NCBI GenBank assembly: GCA_963662155.1
Contig: OY759270.1
Span: forward strand, 15,565,009 to 15,629,008
Origin: Lamellibrachia columna
Lineage: Eukaryota > Annelida > Polychaeta > Sabellida > Siboglinidae
Direction: 5' to 3'
DNA length: 64,000 nucleotides
Under the pieces are notes generated by a model. The model did no database searches and was not told where the DNA came from. It worked only from the letters and a program-made list of their open reading frames with translations. Below, piece by piece: positions 11,301 through 22,899 of the stretch (its first letter is position 1; every line of letters starts with the position of its first letter). Made by a program: the position numbers and the translations under genes.

Positions 11301-14300
11301 ATCCAGTAAGGAAGAGTAGGTCAAGGGGAGTAAAACTTTTTTCATTCAGACCCCCATTGCCATGGTAACAAACAAGATAGCTGTCATAATGGGAAAATAT
11401 AGCATACTTTGTGCATGGTCCCCGGCCATTACTACAGCAGATAAGATCACATTTCTTTCCTGTGATATCTAGACAACTTGATATTATGCAATAACCTTGC
11501 TTTTGTAATTTTAGTAAATTATATATTTTATTTTGAATAAATATTGTCGACAAAACATTCAGTGTTTTTCATTATAAACTAAGCAAGTTATTACAAATAT
11601 AAGGTTGTTATCGCATGGAGAGAATAATACAGAATATAACAATGTAAACCTGATTGACATAACTTTAATATTACCAGAGTTGAGTTACAAATTTATGAAA
11701 ATGCAATTTCTGTAAATGGCTGACAAATATTGAATAACGATTGAACAATGGTTTTAGGAATAATTGTGTGTCATTATTAACATACAATAGAAGGTAAACT
11801 GATTGATAAAACAAATAGAAAGATGTTTAACTTGTTCTCAGGTCACCCGCAAACAGGCTATATACATGATGTGTCCGATTTTATCATATTTGTTAGTCTC
11901 AGGAACAACCAAGAAATAATTAGATAGTAACAGAGTCCACAAGACAAACAAAGTTCCCACAACATTCAGTCAAATCCGCCAACCCCTTATTGCTGGCCTC
12001 CTAAGCGCTTGACATGTGCCACCTTTCTATTCAACTTCACCACCAGAACCGTAGCCAGAGTGTCACTAACTCGTCGTCTGCAGTGGCAACGCACAGCTGC
12101 ATTTTCTGCCATATAAAAATTTCCTATATGCGCATTAGTGCCCTGCACGGGCCAGGCTTTGGGTCCAAGCCCGGCCCGCACCTCTACATAATTTCGCGGG
12201 CAGGGCCTGCACATTGCGGGCCTGCACATTGCGGGCCCGGGCCGGGCCTAGGCTGGAAAAAATTAAACACATCGGGCTTGGGCCTAGTGTGAGCGGGCCG
12301 GGCTTGGGCCTGGACATAATAAAAATATTCATACAAAACCCAGCTTATTAATTTTATTATTAATAAAAACTTATTATATATTGTAATTCCGGTTAGTGAA
12401 TGCTTAAAATTATTTCTTTAGTATTATATAGTTGCAAATTGAGACCTTGCATGGCATTATAAATGACACTAGTGCTTTATACATTGGAATGCAGTTTAAC
12501 CTCTTTTCAACGATAGGACTTCCTATGGTATCATTTTAATAATGTGCATTTTTTAATAGAGACATTTCATATAAAATATGCATAGTCGCATGCCCATATC
12601 TTTGTATTGTGATTCTTTAAACATGTACTGGCTTTCCAAGACACTGTGACTGGAGTAGTGGCATTTGTTTCACTGGCTTCATCACAGTTAATGCATGTTT
12701 CCCATCATTATTCAGCTCAAACTTAACTTCCTATCCCTTAATCCGTGATGTCTAGATACTGTAAACCGCATATTTTTGGCATGAATGTACCCTTTTGCAT
12801 AGATCTAATGACCCCATACCAGACCACTTAAGTTCACCTGGCTGGAAGCAGCCAGCCCCAAATGTTTACTTTAGACATATTTGCAGAGGCAATCAAGCCA
12901 TGATTAACCACCAACTTAATCAAGCTTTGAACCAAACCAGTAGACATTCAATTGTCTAGGTCTTCACTCCAAACATTGCCTGCCTGAATGACCAGCCAAC
13001 TGGCCACTGCCCACTGCCAGTATCCACCCCAGTTGGTAATTGGTATTTTTCTATTGTGTGAACTAGTGACTACTATTTAGTATCTACAATTTCCCCTGTA
13101 CTGATTCATTCACACTTGTACTAATTCTCAACCTGACCTGTCTCAGGCTAGTGACTGCAAGCCTGCTGGAAATGCCACTGGGTGTCAGTGCCAGTGGGTG
13201 ACATAATTATAGTAGTAGCTAGTACTAGCTACTAGCTAGACACTACTAAACAACAACTGACATTAGTATTTCAGTAGTAAACATTATACAATATTCGTAT
13301 ATTAATTTTTTTATTTATTAAAACAATAAGTCTGTTTTACAGTTTATTTGTGTTTTGTATTTCTTATAAGATTATAGTTTTATCTTCTCTAAACTTAGCG
13401 AGCCGCGGGCTTACCCGTCTTTGGCCTGCAGGTATGGGCCTGAAATTGTGGGCCGGGCCTGGGCCAAACATTCATGGTCTGGGTCTGGGCCTAAATTCTA
13501 GTTTGCGGGCCTGGACCGGGCTTGAAAAATTGCTGCGGGCCTGGATTCTAACTGCTAATTGCGGGCCGAGCTTGGGCTCAAATCATAGGCCCGCGCAGGG
13601 CACTAATGCGCATGCATCCCACAGTTGCTGCCCTCTCCCTTTCTTTTTCTGTCCAAAAACATGCTTTGTTAAAAATTTATTTGCTCTGGCTCGATCATAA
13701 CTTTCATTAGACACCATTGTTGTTTACACTCGGAAATAGTAACATGGTGCATTGCGGGAGATCACGCATCATATATGCAAATGTCCGTACCATATATGGA
13801 AATATTCGGGTCACCACAAGGCTTAGCATCGTGGGAGACCACACGTCATATATACAAATGTCCAAATCGTATATGGAAATATCCAGGTCAACACAGGGCA
13901 CAAGTATAGCAGAGCATCCCGACGGTGACGTAGCACAATGCCGAATACCAAATAAGGAGAAGTCGGTAGGATCCAGCTTGCATATATGACGATTTCCAGC
14001 GAATACTTGTCAAAGGGCAGGGATGCCGTCTAGACAGGCAGTTAGAAAATCTATCCGTACTAAACAAGATGGCATACAGTGAATTTATGGCAGCATGCTA
14101 AGGTCTAAACATCACATATTTTCAAACTTGTTCTCTGTCTTGAGAATCAAAACAGGATTATTACTTTATAGGGGCACACTTTGTTCACGAATAAAAGTGA
14201 TTTAAAGGTATGTAGTCATTACAAAAATGAACTTTATTGATAATTAAGGGGACACGCTCTCCTAAAAATCTATTTTTTTTCGATTTTTATTTATTTTTTG

Positions 14301-17300
14301 GTCATTTTCTTTTTTTGTCATATTAATATATTATTATTATCTAACTGTCGATCTGTGTGTTTTATACATATGAATAAATTCTCCAAATGCAATAAAAACG
14401 AACATTTATAACAGGCCCATTGTCTTGGTGTGATAATCTTGCGCAACCGCGATCGAAAAATACGACACTTTTGACGGCCGCATGCTCCGCCATCTTTGTC
14501 AACACCCCAACATATTTGGTATCCACGTGTAGCTTCACTTTCGCAGTGCATCATGGTAGCAGTGGTTCTGTAAAATCCCTGGTAGATTTTGAGCATTTTG
14601 ACCTAGAAGAGGACCTCCTGTGGAGCGATGGCGTCGCTACGATTGGTCAACAACGGACACACCCCCCCAGTGGGGCGCGCTGATTGGCTGTCGGCCGGGA
14701 AAGCCGTCACAAAGGAAATTCCCTTCTCCGTTCGCCATTGCTGGTTTTTTCACTTCGCGTCGTATTATTGTATTTTACGGAAGATGTCCGGAAGATACGG
14801 GAAATCCAAGCGGTCGTTTGGTACGAAGCCGATATCTAGATGCCGACAGTTGAGTTTAGCACGGTCAGTGATCCGCAAACGAGAGAAAGGCGACAGTGAA
14901 GCTGACACGAGTGCCGATGCACCCGTGGCTGGACACAGTGTCAGTGCTGGACCACTTCAGCTTGAGGCTGAACCTGAGCAGATGCCCTCGTCGACAGAAC
15001 TTGACGTACGTATAAGCTGTCATTGTTTGCATCAGGTTGTTATGCATAATATTTTCTGGCAACTAATGTCTTGCCAACTTGGAATACCTGAAGGCTGAAT
15101 ATTATCCAGGCACCGACATTCAAAGAAGCCATAAAACTAGGCTAATTTATTAGGTCACACTGTCAGTGACACTGTAATATGAATATCTGTATGTTTACTT
15201 TTTCAATTTTGCAAACATTCATGTCTGTATTATTATACTATGGTATATACCTGATTATCTATGTTGTCTGTTATACTATTGTCATGTTAGACATAAAAAT
15301 TATTACAGAAATGACAATGCCAATTGGCCTAGCATAAAACCTGTGCCTGTTTTATTGATGTCAATGATTACTGTCCAGCTCATCTGACTGTTAGTTTTTA
15401 TATTATGTTAATTGTCATATGTACAATCTAATAACAAATAATTTTCCATGCAGGCTGATTCTGAGCTGGAGCCCCCTCAGCCATCAACATCTGCAACCAC
15501 AACCCCCACCTCTGCTACCAAGCGAAAGTTTGGATACCGGCAGGGACTGCCACTGCGTGAACGCATCAGTGCTGCTGAGCGACGTCGACACCCCATCGAG
15601 ACATCATTTGTTCGGTGCAGCATGCTGTCAGCGCTGGTGAAGGGCCTGGCGTGTCGAGAGTGCAGTGAGCCGACATTGAAGATCCGTGCTATCGACCGTC
15701 GCCTCGGCCTTGTGTGTCTGTTCGAGACGTACTGCACTACGTGTGGGGCAGTGCTGAACTCGACGCTGTCGTCCGACCAGATCGATGAAGAGAAAGCCGG
15801 TAACGTCCCTTTTGTCGTCGTCCGCCAGGCTGTGGCAGCAACCATGGACATGGGCTTGGGCCATGCAGGACTTGTGAAGCTGTGCCGCTTCATGGACATG
15901 GAGCCCCTGCAGCACAAGTCCTACTCGAGGCACGTGAAGGCTGTCACTGCTGCCAACATGGGCATCGCTTCAGGAGAGCGACTCATCGCATCAGCCAAGA
16001 AGGCCGATAGAAAGCGGCTCCACGAAGCTGAGCGGCAGGCTGAAGCTTCGACAAAAACTATGCGACAGGCTCGCATGACTACTCGTGCAGCCAGTGCCGA
16101 AGCTTCAGCCAGTGACTATGCCGCTGGTGAATTCTAGCTGGTGAATTCTAGCTGTGATGGTGTTGTAACACCTATTGTTGTGTGGCTTCAATTGAACTTT
16201 GAACTTTTAGAAAGACAATCAACTGGAAAAAGACAGTTTGTAGTTTTAGTCGTGCAGTACCATTGTGTAATGATAATGGTCACATATTTTTGGTGTCTCG
16301 TCTAATTTTTATACATATTTTCACACAACCAAATGATGAACAGTATATATCATTGGAAAGACAATCAACTGTAGAAGCTTTGTGTGAACTGTTATCACTG
16401 CAGTTCTGTTTTTACCTACGAAATTTTTTATTGGAAGGTTGACAAACTTCAATGCCATTTTTCTCAATAAAATGTTTTTTGCCGATGAGCAATCTCTTAT
16501 TTTGTCTAACTCGGCTATTTATCAACAGAATCCTTTGATATTTTCAGCATTTCCCATCAAGATAATGGGCTAGACTATGACAGTCTTATATTTTAGATAC
16601 AGCATTTGGATTACATGTAATATAATGACTTTGATGAAATGTTGACTTTCGAAAAATAGCAAAGATTGAAAAATTCATAAAAAATTTGTTTGGAAAGTAA
16701 CAAAAAAACCAGACTGTCATAGTCTGCTCTTTTATGTATTCTATTAGTGTGCCAAGTTTGAATGAATTTGGTCTATCCGTTTTCCAGATATGTCCATCGC
16801 TGTGAATGAACCAAAATTAAAGTAGGGGGCGACCCCACCGCCACCTGGTGGACCATAAAAATTTTAATAAATAGGTGTAATTGTTTTTATGTATAACTAA
16901 TGTTATCCTAAAATTTCAGTACGTTAGGTTGAAAAATAACGAAAGTAGAATCGAGGAGATCGCTGTGCCTTAACATACAAAGCTACTGGAATATGGAGGA
17001 AACACATCTTGAGTATTTTTTTTAAATATGTAATTTCAGCTGCCGAGTCTGGCCTAAACACTCAAACAAACCTTACATGTAATGATAAGTGAAACATCTG
17101 CCTACAGACATTTCACGCAAAGTTCAAATATCATATTCATTCATATCACACGTCAGACTAAGTTATTAAAACAGCTGTGGAACAAGCGATAGTTAAATTA
17201 CTTGAACCCATTAGATAAATTCACATGGACTAACCCATGTTATTGGTTAAAATTTTGCAAGAGTTTGAATGACTATACAACAGTTGTTTTCTGATAAAGG

Positions 17301-20300
17301 GAAACAAAAGCCATGTTTTGGGGCTATGCACTTACAACATTTAATTTTGCCTTTGTTTACTAAACTTCTCCCGTTCTGACCTAGCAACTCTCTTGATTGA
17401 GAGTTTGCGTTGCTTTGGTGTATAACCATCAGCCCTGAGATTTTACCATAATCTTCACTTTTAGGACAAAATGTGAGAAAACCACTAGCATGATATTCTT
17501 GATTTTAGTTGCAAATGGCAAGTTTCTATTAAATCCTTTTGGTGCACTGCCCCCAAAGCATGGCTTGTTTCGCTTTAAATTTAGCATGATCAACAGCATG
17601 ATTAAAAAAATTAGTGAAAAATTAGTGAAGCATTGTTCCAATGTTCAAAGACCACAATTTGTTTCTAACATGATCTAAATGATGACCACAGACAATTATC
17701 AATGCACACACCCACCTGATAATTTGCACGTTAATACTTTATCGTACTGCTCACGGATTTGCTGCTCCCTCTCCTTGAGCAAGCGATCACAGACTAGGCT
17801 CACTTGCTTGAAAGTAAACAGGGGTGTGTCCCTCTTGGATGGGGATACCCCTCCAAAGAATGATAAAGAGGACACTGAAGATTGTGCAAGTTGTGAGTTG
17901 CTGTCCTGCTGTATGGGCACTGGTGAGCTGCTGCCCGACGAGCTTGGGCTGCCCGACGAGCTGGCATGAGGTAGTTGCAGCTGGCGACGACGCTGCATCC
18001 GCTTTAGTTCGGCACCAATCTGTGCTGCTATTTGTTCTGAAATAAAAAACTTACTCAATTTAATTTCAACATTCATACTTCTAAAATAACTATTTTTCTG
18101 GTCAAATAACTGCCTCAATCAATGAAAAAGCTGCTTCACTGACCTCAGGTAGGCATTTTCATTTTATTATACCTAAACTGTAAAATTTAACATCACTCCA
18201 CCTGCACAATTTAATTATTTGAATGCATACTTTTAGTTGTATTGCCCTTAATTGTTTTTATTATTTTAACTATTTATTCAATGTATACTTTTAGTTGTAT
18301 TGTCCTTTTATTTATTTATTAACATAGCTGTTTAATTCCATGTATACTTTTAGTTGTATTGTCCTTTTATTTATTTATTATCATAGCTGTTTAATTCCAT
18401 GTATACTTTTAATTGTATTAATACTAATGTGTTTATGATACAAGTCTAAAAATTAATGTATATATATATATATATTTAAACTTGTATCATGGCACTATAT
18501 CAATATTGTATTTTATTATCATCTCCAGCACAATTGCTAGAACCTTACAATTACTTGACACAGTAGTGGCCATTGTAAAAAACATCAGGGAATACTTCAT
18601 TCTACTGTTTTCAGAGATATCTCATTGTCTTCAGATTCTTTATAATCGTTATTCTTTGTCACATTAATACAATATTTTTGTGGTGTGGTTTATGACACAT
18701 TACATGTGTTTGTTGTTTTGTTCCCTCGAGACTACATACAAAGTTAATATCCAATAGGCATGTCAATTCAATGTAATTAATGTTCCAAAACAAAAAACAA
18801 CCATTAGAAAACCTTTAAAGACCGGTCGCAAAATATATTGCGTAACAGCATAGGGGTGGTCATAACTTTATAGTCAGGTGCGACCTTTCTATTGCTCCAT
18901 AGAGGGGGGTATGGATTAATAGAGGCGTTTACCGATTGTAATGGCGTCGCAAAACGTTTAGTTTGAGACCTGCAATTGTAATTTGAAAGGCACTGCCGAA
19001 AACCTGTTCATCCGGATGAAGGAACCATGGCGCTACATGGCTTCACGTTCAACAGGCGATGAATCGTTTGCCTATGTCAAAGTAATTTAGGCGAGCAATC
19101 TGTTAGTCGTTTTTTTTACCGTGTGGTGACGCTACCATTTCCCATTCAGATTCTGTCGTCGTCGCCATGAAATTTTTAAGTGGTACTTGTTGGCGCTGAG
19201 TTTTGTACAATGAAATAAATGTTTACTTTAGTAAACCCCATTCATTGCCATTTGTGAAACGGTTTTGAATTGCAACATACAACATGTCATCGATCACTGT
19301 AGGCGTAGCCTAGGCAAGGCCAGTGCCATAGCAGTGTGCTGTGCCCTTGGCCACGACACGGCACTGGTGTGCGACTTCGCTTACGTGGTTTAAAAATTGC
19401 AATCGAGATTCACAAATATGCCAAGTATAAGAATCAGATGTATAGTCATCAATGCAACTTAGTAGGCAACACCAACATAAACTGGGGTGAAAAAAATCAC
19501 TCCCTAAATTATTGATTTGCACGAGCGATCGCTTGCCTCAAACGTGATGCCCTGGCGCTATGATCGCAAATGTATTAAGAATTGCCAACAATATGAGTGA
19601 TAGTGACAGATGTTCTGGTGAAGACGACAGTGCCAGTGACGATGATATAATATCACCCATGTATGAACACTTGATGAGCGACTGTTTCTGACGACAATAT
19701 GTAAACAAATCGTCTAAATTTCTACACTTATCAACGGTGTTTGTCCAAAATGTCAAATAATGTACTGATTACATTCATGGTTTGCCACTTTGTGTAAATA
19801 TTATCATCATTCATCTGTGACTATTAGTTTTCTTGTTCTGCAGCCATGTCAAAATTGGGATGTTTCAGATTTTCCAAATATCCTTTATAATATGCAAAAA
19901 AATACAATTTTAAAGGCTATTAAGAAATGCCACATCTGAAGAACTAGAAACAATGCACAAATGAGCACTTTTATCAGTGAATTTTACCATTTTATCTTCT
20001 GAAAACATTGTAATTACCCACATGATGAAACTGAAAGCAAGTTAAATGTGTGAACATCGAAAAAAGTTATCAAATACGTTATTAGACACTTTATTATGTT
20101 TGTAGATAAATTTGCATCGTGCATTATTATTATACATATTGCATAGTAATAACAGCGAAATTTTGAATTCTACAAAAGTGTCCGCCGATCTACGTACGCT
20201 CGTAAGTTTATTGTTCAAATACGCACTTCGATCTGTTGCTTTGCCTCTATAAATGAACTACTCAGATACAATTCACTTAACTCCACACAAATCAGTGATT

Positions 20301-20627
20301 AAACAGTGTATATTTACTATTCTTTCAAGAAAATTAATGCATACAAGTTAAGGGAGGAACTGTGTTAAAAACAATTTCTACGTGCAATTTACTTTAAATT
20401 GACATTTTTAAATGCCAAGAGGCCATTTAAATCCACCCACCACTTGTATATTTAGGGCCGACTTCGCTGAAAGGTGACGGATTCAATTGATGTTGTTTTG
20501 TTGGCGGCATCGTTGGGGATATAGTCATTGGCATACATCTTCTTCGTTTTGGAGTTCGCTGTGACGGGCTGTGTAGAAGATCAAACTCCAAGCTGCGTTT
20601 CAAACTCAACGTCGCCCCGCAAGCCAT
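8379..20627 (-). CDS. akirin: Akirin (nuclear transcriptional adaptor)
   Basis: Akirins are small nuclear proteins with no DNA-binding fold; they bridge transcription factors (NF-kB/Relish, Twist) to SWI/SNF chromatin remodelling in innate immunity and development. Four coding exons on the minus strand: 20627-20441, 18036-17716, 9193-9122 and 8389-8379, with consistent phases, 591 bases and 196 residues, the usual family length. Exon 1 opens with MACGATL and carries the bipartite nuclear localisation motif TPKRRRC and the PSPF motif. Exon 2 has EQI, then KRMQRRRQL, a Ser-rich spacer and [20 protein letters not shown]. Exon 3 encodes [13 protein letters not shown] and RRFGE. Exon 4 supplies only YVS and the stop, the canonical akirin ending. 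Introns are about 2.4, 8.5 and 0.73 kb; the large middle one is filled with transposons. No frame breaks seen, so the gene is probably functional. Confidence 0.95.
9293..11238 (+). mobile_element. TTAA-flanked DNA transposon, copy A (decayed, non-autonomous)
   Basis: The element starts GACCACACACGGCAGGTGAA just after TTAA (9289-9292) and ends with the inverted sequence CACCTGCC-like ACCTGCCGTGTGTGGCC just before TTAA (11239-11242). A 4-bp TTAA target duplication with short terminal inverted repeats fits the piggyBac or Kolobok type. It is about 1.95 kb. Internally, near 9855-9960, a broken frame encodes [10 protein letters not shown], resembling the N-terminus of the transposase-like gene in the TTAA element at 14248. 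There are several stops, so it is dead. It lies in akirin intron 2, about 95 bases from exon 3. Its diverged sister copy B lies next to it in inverted orientation. Confidence 0.7.
12136..13605. mobile_element. Non-autonomous hAT transposon, 1.47 kb, with 8-bp target duplication
   Basis: Ends are TAGTGCCCTGCACGGGCC (12136-12153) and its near-perfect inverse GGCCCGCGCAGGGCACTA (13588-13605). The flanks are an exact 8-bp repeat ATGCGCAT (12128-12135 and 13606-13613), the hAT signature. The subterminal 150-200 bases at each end are rich in GGGCC/GGGCTTGGGCC motifs, typical of transposase-binding arrays, while the middle is AT-rich and has no transposase frame. It was mobilised in trans and inserted into copy B of the TTAA element. 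Confidence 0.88.
14784..16137 (+). CDS. Transposase-related protein with Mutator-like N-terminal domain, two exons
   Basis: Exon 1 is 14784-15005 and exon 2 is 15454-16137, joined by a GTACGT...CCATGCAG intron in phase 0; 301 residues. The protein starts [16 protein letters not shown], has a Ser/Pro/Glu-rich linker, and from about residue 110 shows the pattern of the Mutator-like transposase domain: [12 protein letters not shown], a second Cys pair (YCTTCG), a [18 protein letters not shown] helix and [19 protein letters not shown]. It ends in an Ala/Glu/Arg-rich coiled segment. No DDE catalytic core is visible, so it is either a truncated transposase or an accessory or domesticated protein. 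The frame is fully open, unlike copies A and B, which suggests recent activity or selection. The start codon was chosen by resemblance to related N-termini; an in-frame ATG exists at 14628. Confidence 0.65.
16466..16471 (+). terminator. Poly(A) signal of the Mutator-like gene
   Basis: AATAAA, 329 bases after the stop codon and inside the TTAA element, in the right orientation for the gene at 14784-16137. No competing plus-strand gene is nearby. Confidence 0.45.
18228..18420. repeat. Tandem repeat, about 58-bp unit, four copies
   Basis: TATACTTTTAGTTGTATT recurs at about 18226, 18284, 18342 and 18402, with the intervening TTATTTATTTATTA..ATAGCTGTTTAATTCC also conserved between the later copies. 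It is located in akirin intron 1. No function suggested. Confidence 0.8.
18430..20440. other. Akirin intron 1: mostly unique or decayed repeat sequence
   Basis: No exon was found here. The segment 19375-19495 (CAATCGAGATTCACAAATA core and flanks) closely resembles 43806-43922, the interior of a pogo-like element, so a related element or its relic lies here (roughly 18830-19560). Its ends could not be fixed. An AT run lies at 18460-18476. Confidence 0.4.
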
Positions 20628-20751
20628 TTTGTCCGGCGGATACTTGTCTTACGTTATGAATGTTAACACCACCTAGAAGCTACCGCACTCGGACACAAAT
20701 AGCTGTATGGTCGCAACAATGCTTCTTCTTCTCAACCGTGCTACTTCTGGC

Positions 20752-20894
20752 TATATAAAGGTTGATTATAAAGGCAGATGGGAGAAGATTTTCAACCACC
20801 TTCGGCCTCTTTAGTAAAACGAATATGGCCGTTTTCAAAACAATCCAGCCTCGTTTTGACTTGAATCCAATTTCTGTAGTTGGGTGTCTGACAG
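20752..20894 (+). CDS. Candidate TATA-driven first exon, facing away from akirin
   Basis: TATATAAAG at 20752-20760 is a good plus-strand TATA box. About 65 bases further, after a pyrimidine-rich stretch (ACCTTCGGCCTCTTT), the ATG at 20825 opens MAVFKTIQPRFDLNPISVVG plus a few residues, ending at a GTGCTT donor-like site near 20894. No matching second exon could be linked, and no family was recognised. It lies about 125 bases upstream of the akirin exon 1 side, so a bidirectional promoter is possible. It could equally be a chance ORF or a remnant. Confidence 0.25.
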
Positions 20895-21329
20895 GTGCTT
20901 CTTTTCTTTAACGATACTCTCATTTTTGTGTTTAATAAATTAGTACAACTATGTTAAAGCTATCATCTAAAAATATATTCAAATATATCAGGAAGAAATA
21001 ATTAATAACGAAACGACATTGACAAAGGCTCCAAATGTAAACTTTGTATTGACACTTTGTCCCATGTTATCGCCCAAAAGTCTTCTGGGTACGACTCAAC
21101 CCTCTTCAAGGCTTATAGACTCGGTAAGTCTTTGTTTTAATTTCCAGCAAGTTAAACGTCATATTAAATGTTTAAGTTTTTCAGCAGTTCGTGGTTTAGT
21201 TCATATTTTGCAGTCATATTAAATTTAATTATAAACTGGTCGTTTGGGGAGGGAGCTTTGCCGACTTTGCAGATGACACTGACTGAGTCTGAGAGTATTA
21301 ATAATAATATAGATTATATATCGTAACAT

Positions 21330-22205
21330 TTCTTCTCAAACTGACCACGAAATTCTCCAAACTGACCTCAACGTCTCAACCAACTCCAGAAATGGTCAAA
21401 CAAATGGCATTTAATATTTCTAAATGTGTCCACCTTCCAATAACAAGCAAAATTTACCCTAGGCAAAAAAATTCGCCCCACTCTTCGTCTCTGCTAGTAG
21501 CAACAGCCAGATAGAAAAACATTGTAGGGCGATTGACTTTGCCTAAATTTACCCCAGCTCACACAAGTACTCTCTTTTTGGCGGCCCCCTTTTTGGCCAG
21601 CCACTTTCTACTGCCACTCGTATCTAGGAGTAAAATTAGATTCCAAATTAACCTGGACAAATCATGTCATTGATAAAGCTCAAAAATCTGCAAAAGTTCT
21701 GGGCATGATTGAAAGAACGCTTGGCCCATGTAAACCCGAAGTTAAAGAAACAGCCTACAACATACTAATCCAGCCAAAACTCGAGTACTCATCCCCATAT
21801 GGAAACCCCACACTCTCTCACAAGTTAAAAGCCTTGAAAAAGTACAACACTGTGCTGCCAGAATTGTTTTAAAAAATGACTTATATAGATGGAACATGAA
21901 TCCAACAGACTTAATGACTGTCCTTGGATGGCCAACCCTTGAACGACGACGCATTATTAAACAAGCCACGACCTTCTAAAAAATTATAAATAGCATTGAA
22001 ATCACCACACCCCCTCCGCCCTCGAACCCGTGGACGGTACGTAGCCCCCAGGTGTTGTATAAATGCAATGGTATTTTGTTTTTTCCCGGAGCAATTCGCA
22101 TATGGAATATGATCCCACCAAAAATTACTAACATAAAAAGCCCCAAATCATTTGAAGAAGCTATCATGAAACTTCATTTCACCATGCATCATCTAAGCTG
22201 CCTAT
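21330..22205 (+). mobile_element. CR1/L2-type LINE fragment (reverse-transcriptase C-terminal part)
   Basis: With frameshifts, the plus strand encodes a thumb-region signature (FNISKCVHLPIT), then YLGVKLDSKLTWTNHV, LGMIERTLGPC, ETAYNILIQPKLEYSS and a final LGWPTLE..R-like block: the order found at the end of CR1/L2/Crack reverse transcriptases. Multiple stops and a 5' truncation make it inactive. The 3' flank contains two diverged copies of GTGTG(T/A)GAG(A)CTGTC(A/T)ATGGA (about 22230 and 22398), perhaps a duplicated 3' UTR. Confidence 0.75.
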
Positions 22206-22899
22206 AAAACACATACAGCAACACAAACTTATTCTATTGTGTGTGGAGACTGTCTATGGAGTGTAAGGCATGACAGTGACAGTTCCCATACACCCAACAA
22301 AACAAAATAAACTAAATAAAACACCAACATTTTCAACTGACATTTACTTAAATTTTACCTAACATTAAAATTTACCTAACATTAAACATAACTAGTGTGT
22401 GAGAGCTGTCAATGGATCGTAACGCATAACAGCGACAACTCCCCAAAATAATTAAAAGAAACCTTTGACTAACATTAAAGTTATGAGCTTAGATGTTTAG
22501 TTGTATGTTCTATCCACAGCGCATGCGCACAGACCACCACAAACTCCTGCGTTGGGCTGTTTGAAGTAAAACTACTTGAGACAGGATTCAGGAAAGAGAA
22601 GAAATGCCAAATGTAGACACCAGTTCCGTGGCTGTGCTAGTGCGTTTAAGACTGGGGAATTAGTTGGGAAGGGGAAGAAGTTGGCAAATGAGCCTGAGAG
22701 TACATTCATCACCTGCAGGGAGACAGTGATTCAGTGGTCAACAGAGACGTAAACCAAGAGGAAAGTGCAGAATTCTTTGCAGATAGCAGAAGATAAATCA
22801 AAGATGATGGCTAAACAGCAAACCCTCAACAAAAGAATCGCGCACCAACAGTAGGAGTTGGCTAAGAGCCAAGATGAGCTGCATCAGCTAGCTAGTGGA

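Larger units (their letters stand above)
14248..16969 (+). mobile_element. TTAA-flanked element carrying a Mutator-like-domain gene
   Basis: Bounded by TTAA on both sides (14244-14247 and 16970-16973), with weak terminal inverted repeats (GGGGACACGCTCTCCT against the inverse of AGGAGATCGCTGTGCC, about 10 of 16 matching). Its absence from copy A, where the flanking sequences are continuous around a single TTAA, gives an empty-site proof of insertion. The cargo is one spliced gene (14784-16137). Just upstream of the gene, at about 14640-14780, is a GC-rich, CCAAT-like promoter region, and an AATAAA lies at 16466-16471. Superfamily is uncertain: TTAA favours Kolobok or piggyBac, while the protein domain is the one named Mutator-like. 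Confidence 0.65.
11243..17054 (-). mobile_element. TTAA-flanked DNA transposon, inverted copy B, broken by two later insertions
   Basis: Sequence here is the reverse complement of copy A over nearly its whole length. For example, the segment matching 10110-10290 lies at about 11790-11990, and that matching 9380-9960 lies at about 13614-14243. It begins TTAA-GGCCAGA at 11239-11249 and ends TCTGGCC-TAAA at 17047-17058 (a one-base-decayed TTAA). Removing the hAT insertion (12136-13613) and the inner TTAA element (14244-16969) leaves about 1.6 kb that aligns with A without a break at either junction. A and B share the TTAA at 11239-11242, so they sit head to head. No working transposase frame remains. 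Confidence 0.7.

Noticed and set aside
15477..15933. Minus-strand ORFs of 146 and 101 residues
   Set aside because: Antisense shadows of the Mutator-like gene exon.
21019..21222. Plus-strand ORF before the LINE
   Set aside because: An alternative frame looks protein-like (KGSKCKLCIDTLSHV) and ends at GTAAGT, but no usable acceptor or partner exon exists; probably a transposon scrap.
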